64,000 bases of DNA from Micromonospora luteifusca (GTDB taxonomy: Bacteria; Actinomycetota; Actinomycetes; Mycobacteriales; Micromonosporaceae): the NCBI RefSeq assembly GCF_016907275.1, contig NZ_JAFBBP010000001.1, positions 5,942,001-6,006,000 of the forward strand, in the 5' to 3' direction. Position 1 is the stretch's first letter, and every line of letters starts with the position of its first letter. Below, piece by piece: positions 25,060 to 33,555 of this stretch. The notes beneath the pieces were generated by a model. That model saw only the letters and a program-made list of their open reading frames with translations. It had not been told where the DNA came from and ran no database searches. The position numbers and the translations under genes are program-made.

Positions 25060-25506
25060 TCAGGTGCCAAGCATCCGGTCGAGCAGCCCGTCCAGGGTGA
25101 TCGCGCCGGTCATCACCTGGTCGTGGTCGACGACAGCGACCAGCGGCACATTCGTTCGGGCCATCACCGAGGCGACCTCGAGCAGGGTGGCGTCGGCGCT
25201 GACCGCCGGCAGGCCCGGCCGGTTACGGGGCAGCAAATCCGCGACGGTGCGGTTACCGATTCCCTTCAGGATCACATCGGCAGCGGCCTCGTCGATCACC
25301 CGGGCAAGCGCGGGATCATCCTGGCAGTAGGACGGCAGCGCCATCCGCAGCACCTGCGTGCCGGCCAGCACTGTCGACGGGCGGCCCATGGTGTCCACCA
25401 CGATCAGGCCGGGTAAATCCTGCGCCGCCAGGATCCGCGCCGCCTCCCGGGCCGGCATGTCCTCTGTAACGGTTTCCATCGAGATGGCCACGTCGCTCGC
25501 GCGCAT
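25060..25506 (-). CDS. Two-CBS-domain protein
   Basis: 148 residues. CBS 1 spans about 1-60 (VTEDMPAREAARILAAQDLP, then GLIVVDTMGRPSTVLAG) and CBS 2 about 85-146 (GLPAVSADATLLEVASVMAR, then VPLVAVVDHDQVMTGAITLD). Such tandem CBS proteins bind adenine nucleotides and regulate partners. Its stop lies three bases from the convergent transporter stop, and it follows NhaA in the same direction after 66 bases, so it may be co-transcribed with NhaA and sense energy status for ion transport (inference). Confidence 0.82.
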   Translation of the reverse strand: MRASDVAISMETVTEDMPAREAARILAAQDLPGLIVVDTMGRPSTVLAGTQVLRMALPSYCQDDPALARVIDEAAADVILKGIGNRTVADLLPRNRPGLPAVSADATLLEVASVMARTNVPLVAVVDHDQVMTGAITLDGLLDRMLGT

Positions 25507-25572
25507 GCACTGACGATACGCCCGGGCCGCCGCCTCGATTGCGCTGACGCGATGTGTCCGCCCGCGACCGAG

Positions 25573-26859
25573 CTACTGCTGGTAGACGTCGGGAACGTCG
25601 TCACGGTCACGGTCGACCTGCTCGGCCTCGTAGATCTGCCGGTACACGCGATTGCGCACCCGCAAGATGATCATGGCGAGAGCGGTGGCGATCAGGGAGC
25701 CCGCCAGGACGGCGATCTTGACCCGGCCGTCGGCGTCGCTGCCGATACCGAAGGCGAGTTCGCCAATCAGCAGCGACACGGTGAACCCGATGCCGGCCAG
25801 CACGGCCAGCCCGGCCACGTCGATCCAGGCCAACCCCGCGTCCAGCCGGGCCCGGGTGAACCGGGCGACGAGCCAGGTCGCGAGCAGGATGCCGATCGGC
25901 TTGCCGACGACCAGGCCGAGCATGATGCCGACAGCGATTGGGTCGGTGACCGCTTGCGCCAGGCCGTCGAGCCCGCCGACGGCCACTCCAGCGGACATCA
26001 GCGCGAACACCGGCACCGCGATGCCGGCGGAGATCGGCCGGAATCGGTGCTCGAAGTGCTCGGCCAGGCCGGGCCCCGGGCCGGCGCCCCTGGAGCGCAG
26101 CACCGGGACGGCGAAGGCGAGCAGCACCCCGGCGACGGTGGCGTGCACGCCGGAGGCGTGCACGAGCGCCCAGGTTGCGAACGCCAGCGGCAGGAGCAGC
26201 CACCATGAGCGCACCCGACGCTGTACCAGCAGCGCGAACAAGCCCAGCGGCACCGCTGCGGCCAGCAGCGGCAGCACCGACAGGTGGGCGGTGTAGAAGA
26301 CCGCGATGATGACGATCGCCAACAGGTCGTCCACCACTGCCAGGGTCAGCAGGAAGGTACGCAGCGCGCTCGGCAGATGCCGGCCGATCACCGCCAGAAC
26401 GGCGAGGGCGAACGCGATGTCGGTGGCGGTCGGAATCGCCCAACCCTTCACCGCGCCACCCCAGTTCACCACCGCGTACAGCAAGGCCGGCACGAGTACG
26501 CCACCGACCGCGGCGGCGACCGGGACCACGGCCCGGCGGGGATCACGCAGATCACCGGCGACGAACTCGCGCTTGAGTTCGAGACCAGCGACGAAGAAGA
26601 AGATCGCCAGCAACCCGTCGGCCGCCCACATCGCCAGCGACAGGTCAAGGTGCAGCGCGTGGGGCCCGAAGGTGAGCGCCGTCATTGCCTGGTAGCGGTG
26701 TGCCCACGGCGAGTTCGCCCAGATCAGCGCCACGACGGCCCCGACCAGCAGCAGCGCGCCGCCGATCGTCTCCTTGCGCAGCACGTCGGCGATGCGACGT
26801 GCCTCGGCCCAGGAACCACGGCCGAGGACGCGAGGGGGTGACTGAGGGTTCGACGTCAC
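25573..26859 (-). CDS. nhaA: NhaA Na+/H+ antiporter
   Basis: 428 residues if started at GTG 26859; an ATG at 26895 would add twelve. The GTG is preferred because it puts the leader core 38 bases upstream, exactly as in copy B. NhaA features are clear: [38 protein letters not shown], and the double Asp of the ion site in [14 protein letters not shown]. Eleven to twelve helices. Electrogenic exchange of Na+ or Li+ for two protons is known for the family. The C-terminal tail is acidic and Arg-rich ([16 protein letters not shown]). Confidence 0.9.
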   Translation of the reverse strand: MTSNPQSPPRVLGRGSWAEARRIADVLRKETIGGALLLVGAVVALIWANSPWAHRYQAMTALTFGPHALHLDLSLAMWAADGLLAIFFFVAGLELKREFVAGDLRDPRRAVVPVAAAVGGVLVPALLYAVVNWGGAVKGWAIPTATDIAFALAVLAVIGRHLPSALRTFLLTLAVVDDLLAIVIIAVFYTAHLSVLPLLAAAVPLGLFALLVQRRVRSWWLLLPLAFATWALVHASGVHATVAGVLLAFAVPVLRSRGAGPGPGLAEHFEHRFRPISAGIAVPVFALMSAGVAVGGLDGLAQAVTDPIAVGIMLGLVVGKPIGILLATWLVARFTRARLDAGLAWIDVAGLAVLAGIGFTVSLLIGELAFGIGSDADGRVKIAVLAGSLIATALAMIILRVRNRVYRQIYEAEQVDRDRDDVPDVYQQ

Positions 26860-26897
26860 AAGCGGGCCAACTCTCGGAAGACGGGTCAGAGACATTT

Positions 26898-26935
26898 GCC
26901 GACCAGACTTCCCGGCGCACCACAACCCATCGTAC
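26898..26935 (-). promoter_or_regulatory. Antiporter leader element, copy C (core 26898-26916)
   Basis: On the minus strand, GATGGGTTGTGGTGC runs straight into the same 19-base core, which ends 38 bases before the preferred NhaA start at 26859. The flanking GAT-GGTT-GGTG-YGCC pattern is shared with copy B (GAT-AGGTT...GGTGTGCC), so similarity reaches about 20 bases upstream of the core. If translation instead began at ATG 26895, the element would abut the start codon. Confidence 0.6.
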
Positions 26936-26969
26936 CGGCGCCTACCGCTGTAGAAACCTCGACCACCTA

Positions 26970-27336
26970 CTACCGGCGGTGCCCCTCGTCACTGCGCATC
27001 AGTCGCAGGCGCCTGTTCCCCACCCCCAGCACCACCGCTACCACGAAGATTGGCGTGAAGCCCTGCGGAGCGGAAGTCGGTGGCGCGCCGTGGGCGAGGA
27101 CGCCGACAAACACGCCAGCGGCCATCGCCGCCATGACCAATGTCGCGCGCCAATCGCTCAGCGACGCGGCCAGCAGGCCGCAGGCGACCGCCATCACCAT
27201 CACGCGCCCCACCGGCTCCTCGGCGGGAAAAACCACCACCGCAGCGAACGCGGCCCACCACGACACCGACCGCGCCCGCGACCAGCTCCCGGATCAGCGC
27301 GACCCTGCGGTTCTCTGCTTCTTCGGCAACGCTCAC
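26970..27336 (-). pseudogene. Small membrane protein, probably frameshifted
   Basis: Two minus-strand frames join into one plausible protein: VSVAEEAENRRVALIRELVA from GTG 27336, and SWWAAFAAVVVFPAEEPVGR with three to four membrane segments ending near 26970. They are out of register near 27265 (around GTCGGTGTCG). Either a one-base change broke the gene or a short version starts at GTG 27266 (98 residues). I do not recognise the family; the helix pattern resembles membrane parts of sensor proteins. It lies just upstream of nhaA. Confidence 0.4.
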
Positions 27337-27674
27337 GGTTTCAGTCTCGTCTCGCGTCCGCCCAGTCCCGCACGCTCGTGGGGCCGGGAACCTGACTCCA
27401 ACGATAAGCGTGCAGGGCCGATGATGGGTACTGCCGTGGATGTCCATACCGGCCGTCAGCGCCGAGGAACTCCGCAGCCGACCGGAGTGATGGCCTGGCG
27501 CGTAACCACCACCGGTGATCACCACCATCCGAACGTTCAACGAGATGCATCGATGGCCATGATGGCGACGCCGACACCAGTACCGAGCCACATCCGCCCA
27601 CTACCAGCGAAGACTGCGACTCCATCAGGTGCGGCTGGAGTACTGGCTGACGTCGATCCACGAGGCCCGAGTCC
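27337..27674. other. Gap without recognisable gene
   Basis: No frame in either strand shows a family motif or a good ribosome site. Composition is less GC-rich around 27500-27600, suggesting non-coding or decayed DNA. Confidence 0.4.
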
Positions 27675-28619
27675 TCATGGGCGGACGCGGATGACCGTCT
27701 TCCCCTTGGTCCGCTCGGTCGGGTTGAGGGCGGCCACGGCGTCGTCGAGGGCCGCGACGGTACCGATGTTCGTCCGCACGCGCCCATCCCGGACCCGCCG
27801 GGCGATCTCACCCAGCTGGACGCGGTCGGACACGACAACGAAGTCGATCGCCAAGCCGTCAGCGGGCCGCGCCTCCGGCGGCCCGGTGACGGTCACCAGC
27901 GATCCTCCGGCTCGAACCAGACCCGCGGATCGCTTCTGGATGTCGCCGCCGACGACATCGAAGACCAGATCGACTCCGCCGACGTCTTCCAGCGTGTCGT
28001 TGTCGAGGTCGACGAACTCGTGCGCGCCGAAGTCGAGTGCGGTCTGCCGGGCGCTGGCACGTCCGGTGCCGATGACGTAGGCGCCGGCCTGAACCGCGAG
28101 CTGCGTCGCCATCGAACCGACTGCGCCGGCCGCGCCGTGCACCAGGACGCTCTGCCCCTCCATGAGGTGGCCGTGATCGAACAGACCTTGCCAGGCGGTC
28201 AGGCCTGCCATCGCGACGCCTGCTCCCACCGTGAAGTCAACGTCGCCCGGCAGCGGCGCGAGGTTGCGTGCCTCGACGACTGTGTACTCCGCGAGGCTGC
28301 CGTCGCGTGTCCAATCCGTGAGGCCGAACACCCGCTGGCCCACCGACAGGCCCGTCGTGCCATAGCCGAGGGCGGTGACCACACCAGCCACCTCGTGGCC
28401 GGGGATCGACGGCGTCCGGTCACGGCCGCGGCGATCGATCCAGGTCGAGGGCCACTCCAGCTCATTCCCGGTGAATCCCGACGCATGAACTTGAACGATG
28501 ACATCGCCGTAGTTCGCGCCGTCAAGACTGGCGAGCCTCGCCGCGTCCGGTTCGGGCCGCTCCACCAGCGTCATCCCCGCCGTTCCCGCAGCCCGGTCCG
28601 TCACCACGATCGCTTTCAC
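27675..28619 (-). CDS. Zinc-free NADP-dependent alcohol dehydrogenase/quinone oxidoreductase (paralogue 1)
   Basis: 314 residues; GTG start at 28619 with AAAGGTG upstream. It is an MDR-superfamily enzyme: GroES-like N-terminal domain (HASGFTGNELEWPSTW, SIPGHEVAGVV), then the nucleotide fold with SVLVHGAAGAVGSMATQLAV (AAGAVG type, binding NADPH). The catalytic-zinc cysteines are absent, as in quinone oxidoreductases. It is about 80% alike to the gene at 29954 by eye, and a third truncated copy lies at 28711-28836, so the region was built by duplication. Confidence 0.85.
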   Translation of the reverse strand: MKAIVVTDRAAGTAGMTLVERPEPDAARLASLDGANYGDVIVQVHASGFTGNELEWPSTWIDRRGRDRTPSIPGHEVAGVVTALGYGTTGLSVGQRVFGLTDWTRDGSLAEYTVVEARNLAPLPGDVDFTVGAGVAMAGLTAWQGLFDHGHLMEGQSVLVHGAAGAVGSMATQLAVQAGAYVIGTGRASARQTALDFGAHEFVDLDNDTLEDVGGVDLVFDVVGGDIQKRSAGLVRAGGSLVTVTGPPEARPADGLAIDFVVVSDRVQLGEIARRVRDGRVRTNIGTVAALDDAVAALNPTERTKGKTVIRVRP

Positions 28620-28655
28620 TTGAACACCTTTCTGTATCAGTCCTCGCCTGCCCCG

Positions 28656-28703
28656 TTACGACGTAATGGAGGGTCTCCGCCGTCTCAGCGTCGTTATAAC
28701 GAC
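28656..28703. promoter_or_regulatory. Two palindromes upstream of paralogue 1
   Basis: GTCGTTATAACGAC (28690-28703) is a perfect 14-bp palindrome and TTACGACGTAA (28656-28666) an 11-base odd palindrome; both are 37-84 bases upstream of the GTG start. They share CGTTA/TAACG-type halves and are AT-rich for this genome. They look like operators of a TetR- or MarR-type repressor. None was seen before paralogue 2. Confidence 0.4.
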
Positions 28704-28710
28704 CGCCGTT

Positions 28711-28836
28711 AATGTCCTTGTCCGGCCCGGCCGTGTCGACGGCGGCAACGGCGGCAACGGCGTCATTGAGGGTCGCGACGGTGCCGATAGTCATCCGCAG
28801 TCGCCCATCCCTGACCTGCTGGACAACTCGAACGAC
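28711..28836 (-). pseudogene. C-terminal remnant of a third quinone-oxidoreductase copy
   Basis: The minus strand reads VVRVVQQVRDGRLRMTIGTV, then ATLNDAVAAVAAVD, matching paralogue 2 (VVQRVRDGRLRTIMGNVATL, DDAVAALNP). A stop lies just upstream and the other 260 residues are absent. The fragment sits directly behind the acetyltransferase stop at 28843, so the ancestral order was probably oxidoreductase-acetyltransferase repeated. Confidence 0.65.
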
Positions 28837-28842
28837 GGACGG

Positions 28843-29316
28843 CTATGTCATGTCCTTCTCGAATGCGGCGAGCCCGTCGTCGTGGTCGCCTTCCGCGGGT
28901 GTGTGCTGGGGGTAGGCGCCAACGCCGGGATGGACCTTGTCGATGAGATCGAGGTATTCGGGGTTGCGGGCAATGAACTCACCCACGACCGGGCAGATGA
29001 CGGTGATCTTCTTCCCGCTCTCGCGGATCTCGTTCAGCACGCGCGCGATGAGCTCCGTGGCCACCCGATTGTGTCGGTAGGCGGGGTCGACCCAGGTCGT
29101 CAGCAGCACGACACGGCCGCCCACGAACCGGTACGAGAGTTCGGCGATCGCTTCGGCGCCGAGGACGGCGATCCAGCGACCGCGCTCCGCGTCGTTGATG
29201 ACATCGAGCTCCCAGCTGGATTCCACCTCGCTGAGACGTGTCTCGTTCAGAGCAGCGATCAGCGCCGCATTGTTCTCTTCCCGGGTGGCCGCCTCGGCCT
29301 CGAGATTGATCGTCAT
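28843..29316 (-). CDS. GNAT-type acetyltransferase (YjdJ-like), copy 1
   Basis: 157 residues from ATG 29316 (MTINLEAEAA); upstream TTG and GTG codons are alternatives and no strong ribosome site is visible. The acetyl-CoA fold shows VVLLTTWVDPAYRHNRVATE, then ITVICPVVGEFIARNPEYLD, the compact N-acetyltransferase type that ends in C/P-hV..F...NPEY. It is paralogous to the gene immediately upstream, with extra residues in the N-terminal half. Substrates of this subgroup are largely unknown. Confidence 0.75.
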   Translation of the reverse strand: MTINLEAEAATREENNAALIAALNETRLSEVESSWELDVINDAERGRWIAVLGAEAIAELSYRFVGGRVVLLTTWVDPAYRHNRVATELIARVLNEIRESGKKITVICPVVGEFIARNPEYLDLIDKVHPGVGAYPQHTPAEGDHDDGLAAFEKDMT

Positions 29317-29352
29317 TGTCACGCTTTCTGCAGAGGAAGCTAACAAGTGGGT

Positions 29353-29796
29353 TTAGGGCAGATGCGTGCGACTCTCGGTTACTCCCGGGTGCTCGGGGTC
29401 GATGAGGCCGGCATACTCGGGGTTGCGCTCGATGAAGGTGCGCACGATTGGGCACATGATGGTGACCGTCTTGCCTTGCACGCGTAGGTCGTTCAGGACG
29501 TGTCGGATCAGCGCGGTGGCGATGCCTCGTTTGCGGTACTCGGGGATCACCGAGGTGGCCAGCAGCACGAGCCGGTCGTCTCGGGCGACGTTGTAGGTCA
29601 GCCCGGCCACCTCTCGGCCCGCGACGATGGCGTTGTAGATAGCGAGTTTCTCGTCGTTGACGACCTGGAAGTCGAACCCGGGGGCGTGGGGATCGTCGAT
29701 TACCTTGTCGATGAGCACAGCCTGGTCATGGCTGAGCGTGCCTTCCTCGTCGGGGGACTTGAAGGCGTAGCGGGTCGTCTCGGTTGGGTCGGTCAT
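29353..29796 (-). CDS. GNAT-type acetyltransferase (YjdJ-like), copy 2
   Basis: 147 residues; ATG 29796 preceded by AAGGCG. Core VVNDEKLAIYNAIVAGREVA, then LLATSVIPEYRKRGIATALI and VTIMCPIVRTFIERNPEYAG, the same subgroup as copy 1, 36 bases away and in the same orientation. It lies downstream of quinone oxidoreductase paralogue 2, so paralogue pairs are interleaved in this 3-kb block. Confidence 0.8.
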   Translation of the reverse strand: MTDPTETTRYAFKSPDEEGTLSHDQAVLIDKVIDDPHAPGFDFQVVNDEKLAIYNAIVAGREVAGLTYNVARDDRLVLLATSVIPEYRKRGIATALIRHVLNDLRVQGKTVTIMCPIVRTFIERNPEYAGLIDPEHPGVTESRTHLP

Positions 29797-29820
29797 GGGA
29801 TTACGCCTTCGTTGATGGTC

Positions 29821-29950
29821 ATCAGATCAATCTCGGTATCGCGGCCGTAGTCGTAATCGCCCAGCCGCATGTCGTCGACGGGAGGTGAAGGCCCGGCCGC
29901 CGGCGTGCTTCTCGCTCCCGCGGGTGAGGTTCTCGTGCTGGATGCGCCAA
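29821..29950 (-). pseudogene. Short frameshifted remnant
   Basis: The minus strand reads EDWRIQHENLTRGSEKHAGG, then out of register VDDMRLGDYDYGRDTEIDLM and NEGVIP. The two pieces look like one short C-terminal segment broken by a frameshift near 29880. I do not recognise the parent family. It fills the gap between paralogue 2 and GNAT copy 2. Confidence 0.3.
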
Positions 29951-29953
29951 TCC

Positions 29954-30871
29954 TCAGGAGCGAACGCGGATGATCGTCTTCCCCGTGGTTCGCTCGGTCG
30001 GGTTGAGGGCGGCGACGGCGTCGTCGAGGGTCGCGACGTTGCCCATGATTGTCCGCAGTCGTCCGTCGCGCACCCGCTGGACGACCTCGCCCAGTTGGGC
30101 GCGATCGGGCACGACGACGAAATCGACCGCCACGCCATCTGCGGGCCGCGCCTCAGGCGGCCCGGCGATGGTCACCAGCGTTCCTCCGGCTCGAATCAGG
30201 CCTGCAGACCGCTTCCCGATGTCACCGCCAATGACGTCGAACACCAGGTCGACCCCGCCGACGTCTTCCAGGGTGTCGTTGCCGAGGTCGACGAACTCCT
30301 GTGCGCCGAAGTCGAGCGCGGCCTGACGGTCGGCGGTGCGTCCGGTGCCGATGACGTAGGCGCCGAATTCACGTGCGAGCTGCGTCACCATCGAACCGAC
30401 TGCGCCGGCCGCGCCGTGCACGAGGACGCTCTGCCCCGGCTGGAGGCGGCCGTGCTCGAACAGTCCCTGCCACGCGGTCAGGCCCGAGATCGGCAGGCTC
30501 GCGCCCACCGTGAAGTCGACGTCTCCCGGCAGCGGCGCGAGGTTGCGCGCCTCGACGGCCACGTACTCCGCCAGGGTGCCGTCGCGAGTCCAGTCCGTGA
30601 GGCCGAACACCCGCTGTCCCACAGACAGTCCCGTCGTGCCATAGCCGAGAGCGCTGACCACTCCGGCCAGCTCGTGCCCGGGGATCGACGGCGTGCGGTC
30701 ACGGCCAAGGCGGTCAGTCCAGGTCGAGGGCCACGTCAGCTCACCTGGAGTGAATCCCGAGGCGTGAACCTCAACGACCACGTCGTTCAGCGCCGGTGCC
30801 GGCTCGGGCCGCTCCACCAGCGCCATCCCGGCCGTTCCCGCGGCCTCGTCCGTCACCACGACCGCCTTCAT
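29954..30871 (-). CDS. Zinc-free NADP-dependent alcohol dehydrogenase/quinone oxidoreductase (paralogue 2)
   Basis: 305 residues; ATG 30871 behind GGGAGG. Same plan as paralogue 1: HASGFTPGELTWPSTW, SIPGHELAGVV, then SVLVHGAAGAVGSMVTQLAR for NADPH binding, ending TGKTIIRVRS. It lacks nine residues present in paralogue 1 after residue 27. It probably reduces quinones or enals with NADPH in the cytoplasm; the substrate cannot be told. It heads a minus-strand run with the GNAT genes. Confidence 0.85.
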   Translation of the reverse strand: MKAVVVTDEAAGTAGMALVERPEPAPALNDVVVEVHASGFTPGELTWPSTWTDRLGRDRTPSIPGHELAGVVSALGYGTTGLSVGQRVFGLTDWTRDGTLAEYVAVEARNLAPLPGDVDFTVGASLPISGLTAWQGLFEHGRLQPGQSVLVHGAAGAVGSMVTQLAREFGAYVIGTGRTADRQAALDFGAQEFVDLGNDTLEDVGGVDLVFDVIGGDIGKRSAGLIRAGGTLVTIAGPPEARPADGVAVDFVVVPDRAQLGEVVQRVRDGRLRTIMGNVATLDDAVAALNPTERTTGKTIIRVRS

Positions 30872-31333
30872 CCGGCGCCTCCCTGAATCCAGTCCTCGTT
30901 TGCACCGCCGCAGGGTGCGTGTCGCGTTTTGCCGTCACTGCGGCTTTTCACCGAATCACGATCTGGGGTCCGCAGCACTCGGTTCCCGGAGTGGTGCGAC
31001 GTCCCTGGAGCTCGGCGCCCGTGGGCAAGTCGGACAGTTCGTCGCCAGCGGGCGCACCCAGTCGGACGCTCCGAAGCTAGCCGCAGGTGATCTGGTCGGT
31101 CAAGTCCACTTGGGGACGAGGTGACTGATACCGTAGTCGAGGGCATTGCCCAGGCCACCCGCCATAAGTACGGCATCACGTCGACCGCTTGCCAACGTAC
31201 ACCTGGACTCGATAGTCCAAGCGGGGCGAGGGTTGCGGGAATGGAGTCAGCCCGCAGGACGTCTGTACCTGTGCGCGTCCAGGTGCGCGCCGTGTTCCCC
31301 GACTTCCGGCCGATAGGCCGGGAAGGGAGAGTT
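30872..31333. other. Gap before msrB, no gene recognised
   Basis: This 462-base stretch separates divergent genes and should hold both promoters. An in-frame upstream extension of msrB to 31121 exists but reads as non-coding. No family motif or clear operator was seen. Confidence 0.4.
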
Positions 31334-31798
31334 GTGCCGCAGCAGAGCAAGTACCACAAGAACCCGGAAGCCGTTTCGCGGCTCGACCCGCAGCAGTACC
31401 GCGTGACCCAGCAGGACGGCACCGAGCGCCCGTTCGCCAACGCCTACTGGGACAACCACGAGCCCGGCATCTACGTCGACGTCGTGTCCGGCGAGCCGCT
31501 GTTCGCATCGGTCGACAAGTACGACAGCAACTCCGGCTGGCCGAGCTTCACGAAGCCGATCGCCACGACGAACGTCGTCGAGCGCGAAGACTCCAGCCAC
31601 GGAATGATCCGGACTGAGGCCCGCTCGCTGCACGGGGACAGCCACCTCGGCCACGTCTTCAACGACGGTCCCCCCGACAAGGGCGGACTGCGCTACTGCA
31701 TCAACTCCGCGTCGTTGCGGTTCATCCACCTCGACGACCTGGAGAACGCAGGGTACGGCGAATACCGCACCCTGTTCACGAGTGACACCCACCACTAG
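31334..31798 (+). CDS. msrB: Peptide methionine (R)-S-oxide reductase, one-cysteine form
   Basis: 154 residues from GTG 31334, chosen for GGGAGA just upstream; the frame stays open further 5'. The MsrB core is complete ([38 protein letters not shown]). The catalytic Cys in RYCINSA is the only cysteine: both CxxC zinc pairs and any resolving Cys are missing ([10 protein letters not shown] where many have a Cys pair). It must therefore be recycled by another reductant or thiol. It is followed 12 bases later by msrA, so both sulfoxide epimers are repaired together. Confidence 0.9.
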   Translation: MPQQSKYHKNPEAVSRLDPQQYRVTQQDGTERPFANAYWDNHEPGIYVDVVSGEPLFASVDKYDSNSGWPSFTKPIATTNVVEREDSSHGMIRTEARSLHGDSHLGHVFNDGPPDKGGLRYCINSASLRFIHLDDLENAGYGEYRTLFTSDTHH

Positions 31799-31810
31799 TA
31801 GGGAGACGAC

Positions 31811-32317
31811 GTGACCACCGAGAAGGCGATCCTCGCCGGCGGCTGCTTCTGGGGCATGGAGGAACTGTTCCGCCACCAGCCGGGCGTCGTGTCCACGCGC
31901 GTCGGCTACAGCGGCGGCGACGTCCCGAACGCCACCTACCGCAACCACGGCACCCACGCGGAGTCCATCGAAGTCGTCTACGACACCGACAAGACCGACT
32001 TCCGCGCGCTGCTCGAGTTCTTCTTCCAGGTTCACGACCCCTCGACGAAGAACCGCCAGGGCAACGACATCGGCGTCAGCTACCGCTCGGCGATCTTCTA
32101 CACCAGTGACGAGCAGAAGCGGGTCGCCGAGGACACCATCGCCGACGTCGACGCCTCGGGCTTGTGGCCCGGCAAGGTCGTCACCGAGGTCACCCCGGCG
32201 GGCGACTTCTGGGAGGCCGAGCCCGAGCACCAGAACTACCTGCAGACCTACCCCAACGGTTACACCTGCCACTTCCCCCGCCCCGGGTGGAAGCTCCCGA
32301 AGCGGGCGAAGGCCTGA
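31811..32317 (+). CDS. msrA: Peptide methionine (S)-S-oxide reductase
   Basis: 168 residues, GTG start with TAGGGAG upstream. The active site [17 protein letters not shown] holds the catalytic Cys; [20 protein letters not shown] and the Glu/Asp region FFFQVHDPS are typical. A second Cys near the C-terminus ([10 protein letters not shown]) may act as resolving residue. It forms an operon with msrB. A strong hairpin 99 bases downstream ends the unit. Confidence 0.92.
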   Translation: MTTEKAILAGGCFWGMEELFRHQPGVVSTRVGYSGGDVPNATYRNHGTHAESIEVVYDTDKTDFRALLEFFFQVHDPSTKNRQGNDIGVSYRSAIFYTSDEQKRVAEDTIADVDASGLWPGKVVTEVTPAGDFWEAEPEHQNYLQTYPNGYTCHFPRPGWKLPKRAKA

Positions 32318-32415
32318 CACTCCCGGCGCGCTGACCCCGGGTCCGCCTATCCGGCACCGGTGCCGAGCGGAGACGGGGCGTTCGATCGGGTGCAGATGCG
32401 GGTGTATGGCGTTGT

Positions 32416-32457
32416 AGGAGGTGCGCCGGGGGCGCGACGCGCCCCGGCGCACCTCCT
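32416..32457 (+). terminator. Terminator after msrA
   Basis: A 16-bp perfect stem (32416-32431 with 32442-32457) whose loop can pair further. The rest of 32318-32657 holds no recognisable gene; an AT-richer stretch at 32560-32650 probably carries the promoter of the next gene. Confidence 0.7.
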
Positions 32458-32657
32458 GGGCAGCGGGTTCCGCCTGTCAGGACCAAACAGTTCAGAAAAT
32501 GCTCTCCCTGTCGATGATCTCGCGGGCCAGAACTCGTTCGCCAAGCTGGTGGCATAGTTTGTTCGTCCTGCATCATCACGCGAGGCGACAGCATTCCATA
32601 TGGACCCAAAGGTCCCATTCGCCATGAACAATCTTGCCGCGCCGATACACTTGACCA

Positions 32658-33314
32658 ATGGGCGACGAGCAGGTGACTGCGCCGGCGAAGCCGCGGAGGA
32701 TCAGTCAACGGGGCATTGCGACACGAGAGCGGATCCTCGAGGCGGCAAACCGGCTGATGCTCGTGCGTGGAGTCAACGCGACCACCCTTGACGACGTCCG
32801 CGAGGCAAGCCAGACGAGCAAGTCCCAGCTTTACCACCACTTCGCCGACAAGCAGGAGCTCGTGCGCGCGTTGGTCAAGTACCGAGGCGCGCTTGTGCTT
32901 CAACGCGAGCGCGGAGGGCTCGAACGGCTGAGATCGTTTTCAGGCCTGGTTCGATGGCGTAACGCGCTTGTCCAGGCCAATTCCCTGAACAACGGCAAGT
33001 ACGGGTGTGGCCTCGGGTCCATGGCCCTCGAGCTGTCGGATCAAGACGAGCAGGCTCGATCGATGCTGTCGGAGACGTTCGTGGCATGGGAGAAGCTGAT
33101 CAGTGATGGTCTGCACCGAATGCGCGACGGCGGTGCACTGCGCCAGGACGCCGACCCGGAGAAGTTGGCCACGGGATTGATGGCAGCTCTGCAAGGCGGC
33201 TACTTGCTGGCGAACGCCGCGCACGACGTCGAACCCATGGAGGTTGCCCTGGATATGGCGCTGGAACACATTAAGTCGTTCCTCTCGGAGCCGCCCGGCG
33301 AGCCGACCCGTTAA
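32658..33314 (+). CDS. TetR/AcrR-family regulator
   Basis: 218 residues. The HTH is ATRERILEAANRLMLVRGVN, then TTLDDVREASQTSKSQLYHH, FADKQELVRALV. The ligand domain (YGCGLGSMALELSDQDEQAR) matches the group whose C-terminal domain carries a Cys-Gly-L motif, similar to the regulator at 47510. No strong ribosome site is seen at the ATG. The target is unclear: the gene is flanked by msrBA and an osmC gene, both oxidative-stress functions, and could govern either. Confidence 0.85.
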   Translation: MGDEQVTAPAKPRRISQRGIATRERILEAANRLMLVRGVNATTLDDVREASQTSKSQLYHHFADKQELVRALVKYRGALVLQRERGGLERLRSFSGLVRWRNALVQANSLNNGKYGCGLGSMALELSDQDEQARSMLSETFVAWEKLISDGLHRMRDGGALRQDADPEKLATGLMAALQGGYLLANAAHDVEPMEVALDMALEHIKSFLSEPPGEPTR

Positions 33315-33321
33315 TTGGGCC

Positions 33322-33347
33322 CTGTGACCGTGATCAGACGGTCACGG
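33322..33347 (+). terminator. Hairpin after the TetR gene
   Basis: GTGACCGT (33324-33331) pairs with ACGGTCAC (33338-33345) around a six-base loop, extendable by two pairs; it starts eight bases after the TAA stop. Confidence 0.6.
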
Positions 33348-33555
33348 CGGGTGCGAACAGCCCGTAGGTCGATGAGGGCGAGGTTTCAATGCGACTACGC
33401 CGCCTCGCGGCGGGTTCGCCGTCGTCTGGCGCTACGTCCGCGAAGTTGTCGCTCCACTCGTCGTAGCCGTGGTGGGGCAGCCGGCCTCAAATCGTTTCTT
33501 GCGTCGTTGGGCCGCCCGGTACCGCGACTGCGGATCACTGGGCATCGACGCTCCT
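33348..33555 (-). pseudogene. Possible small frameshifted gene
   Basis: The minus strand begins MPSDPQSRYRAAQRRKKRFE near 33555, then continues out of register as LPHHGYDEWSDNFADVAPDD. Joined by one frameshift near the Cys-Pro codons they make a credible 65-70 residue protein. No family is recognised. The remaining stretch to 33939 shows no gene. Confidence 0.25.
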
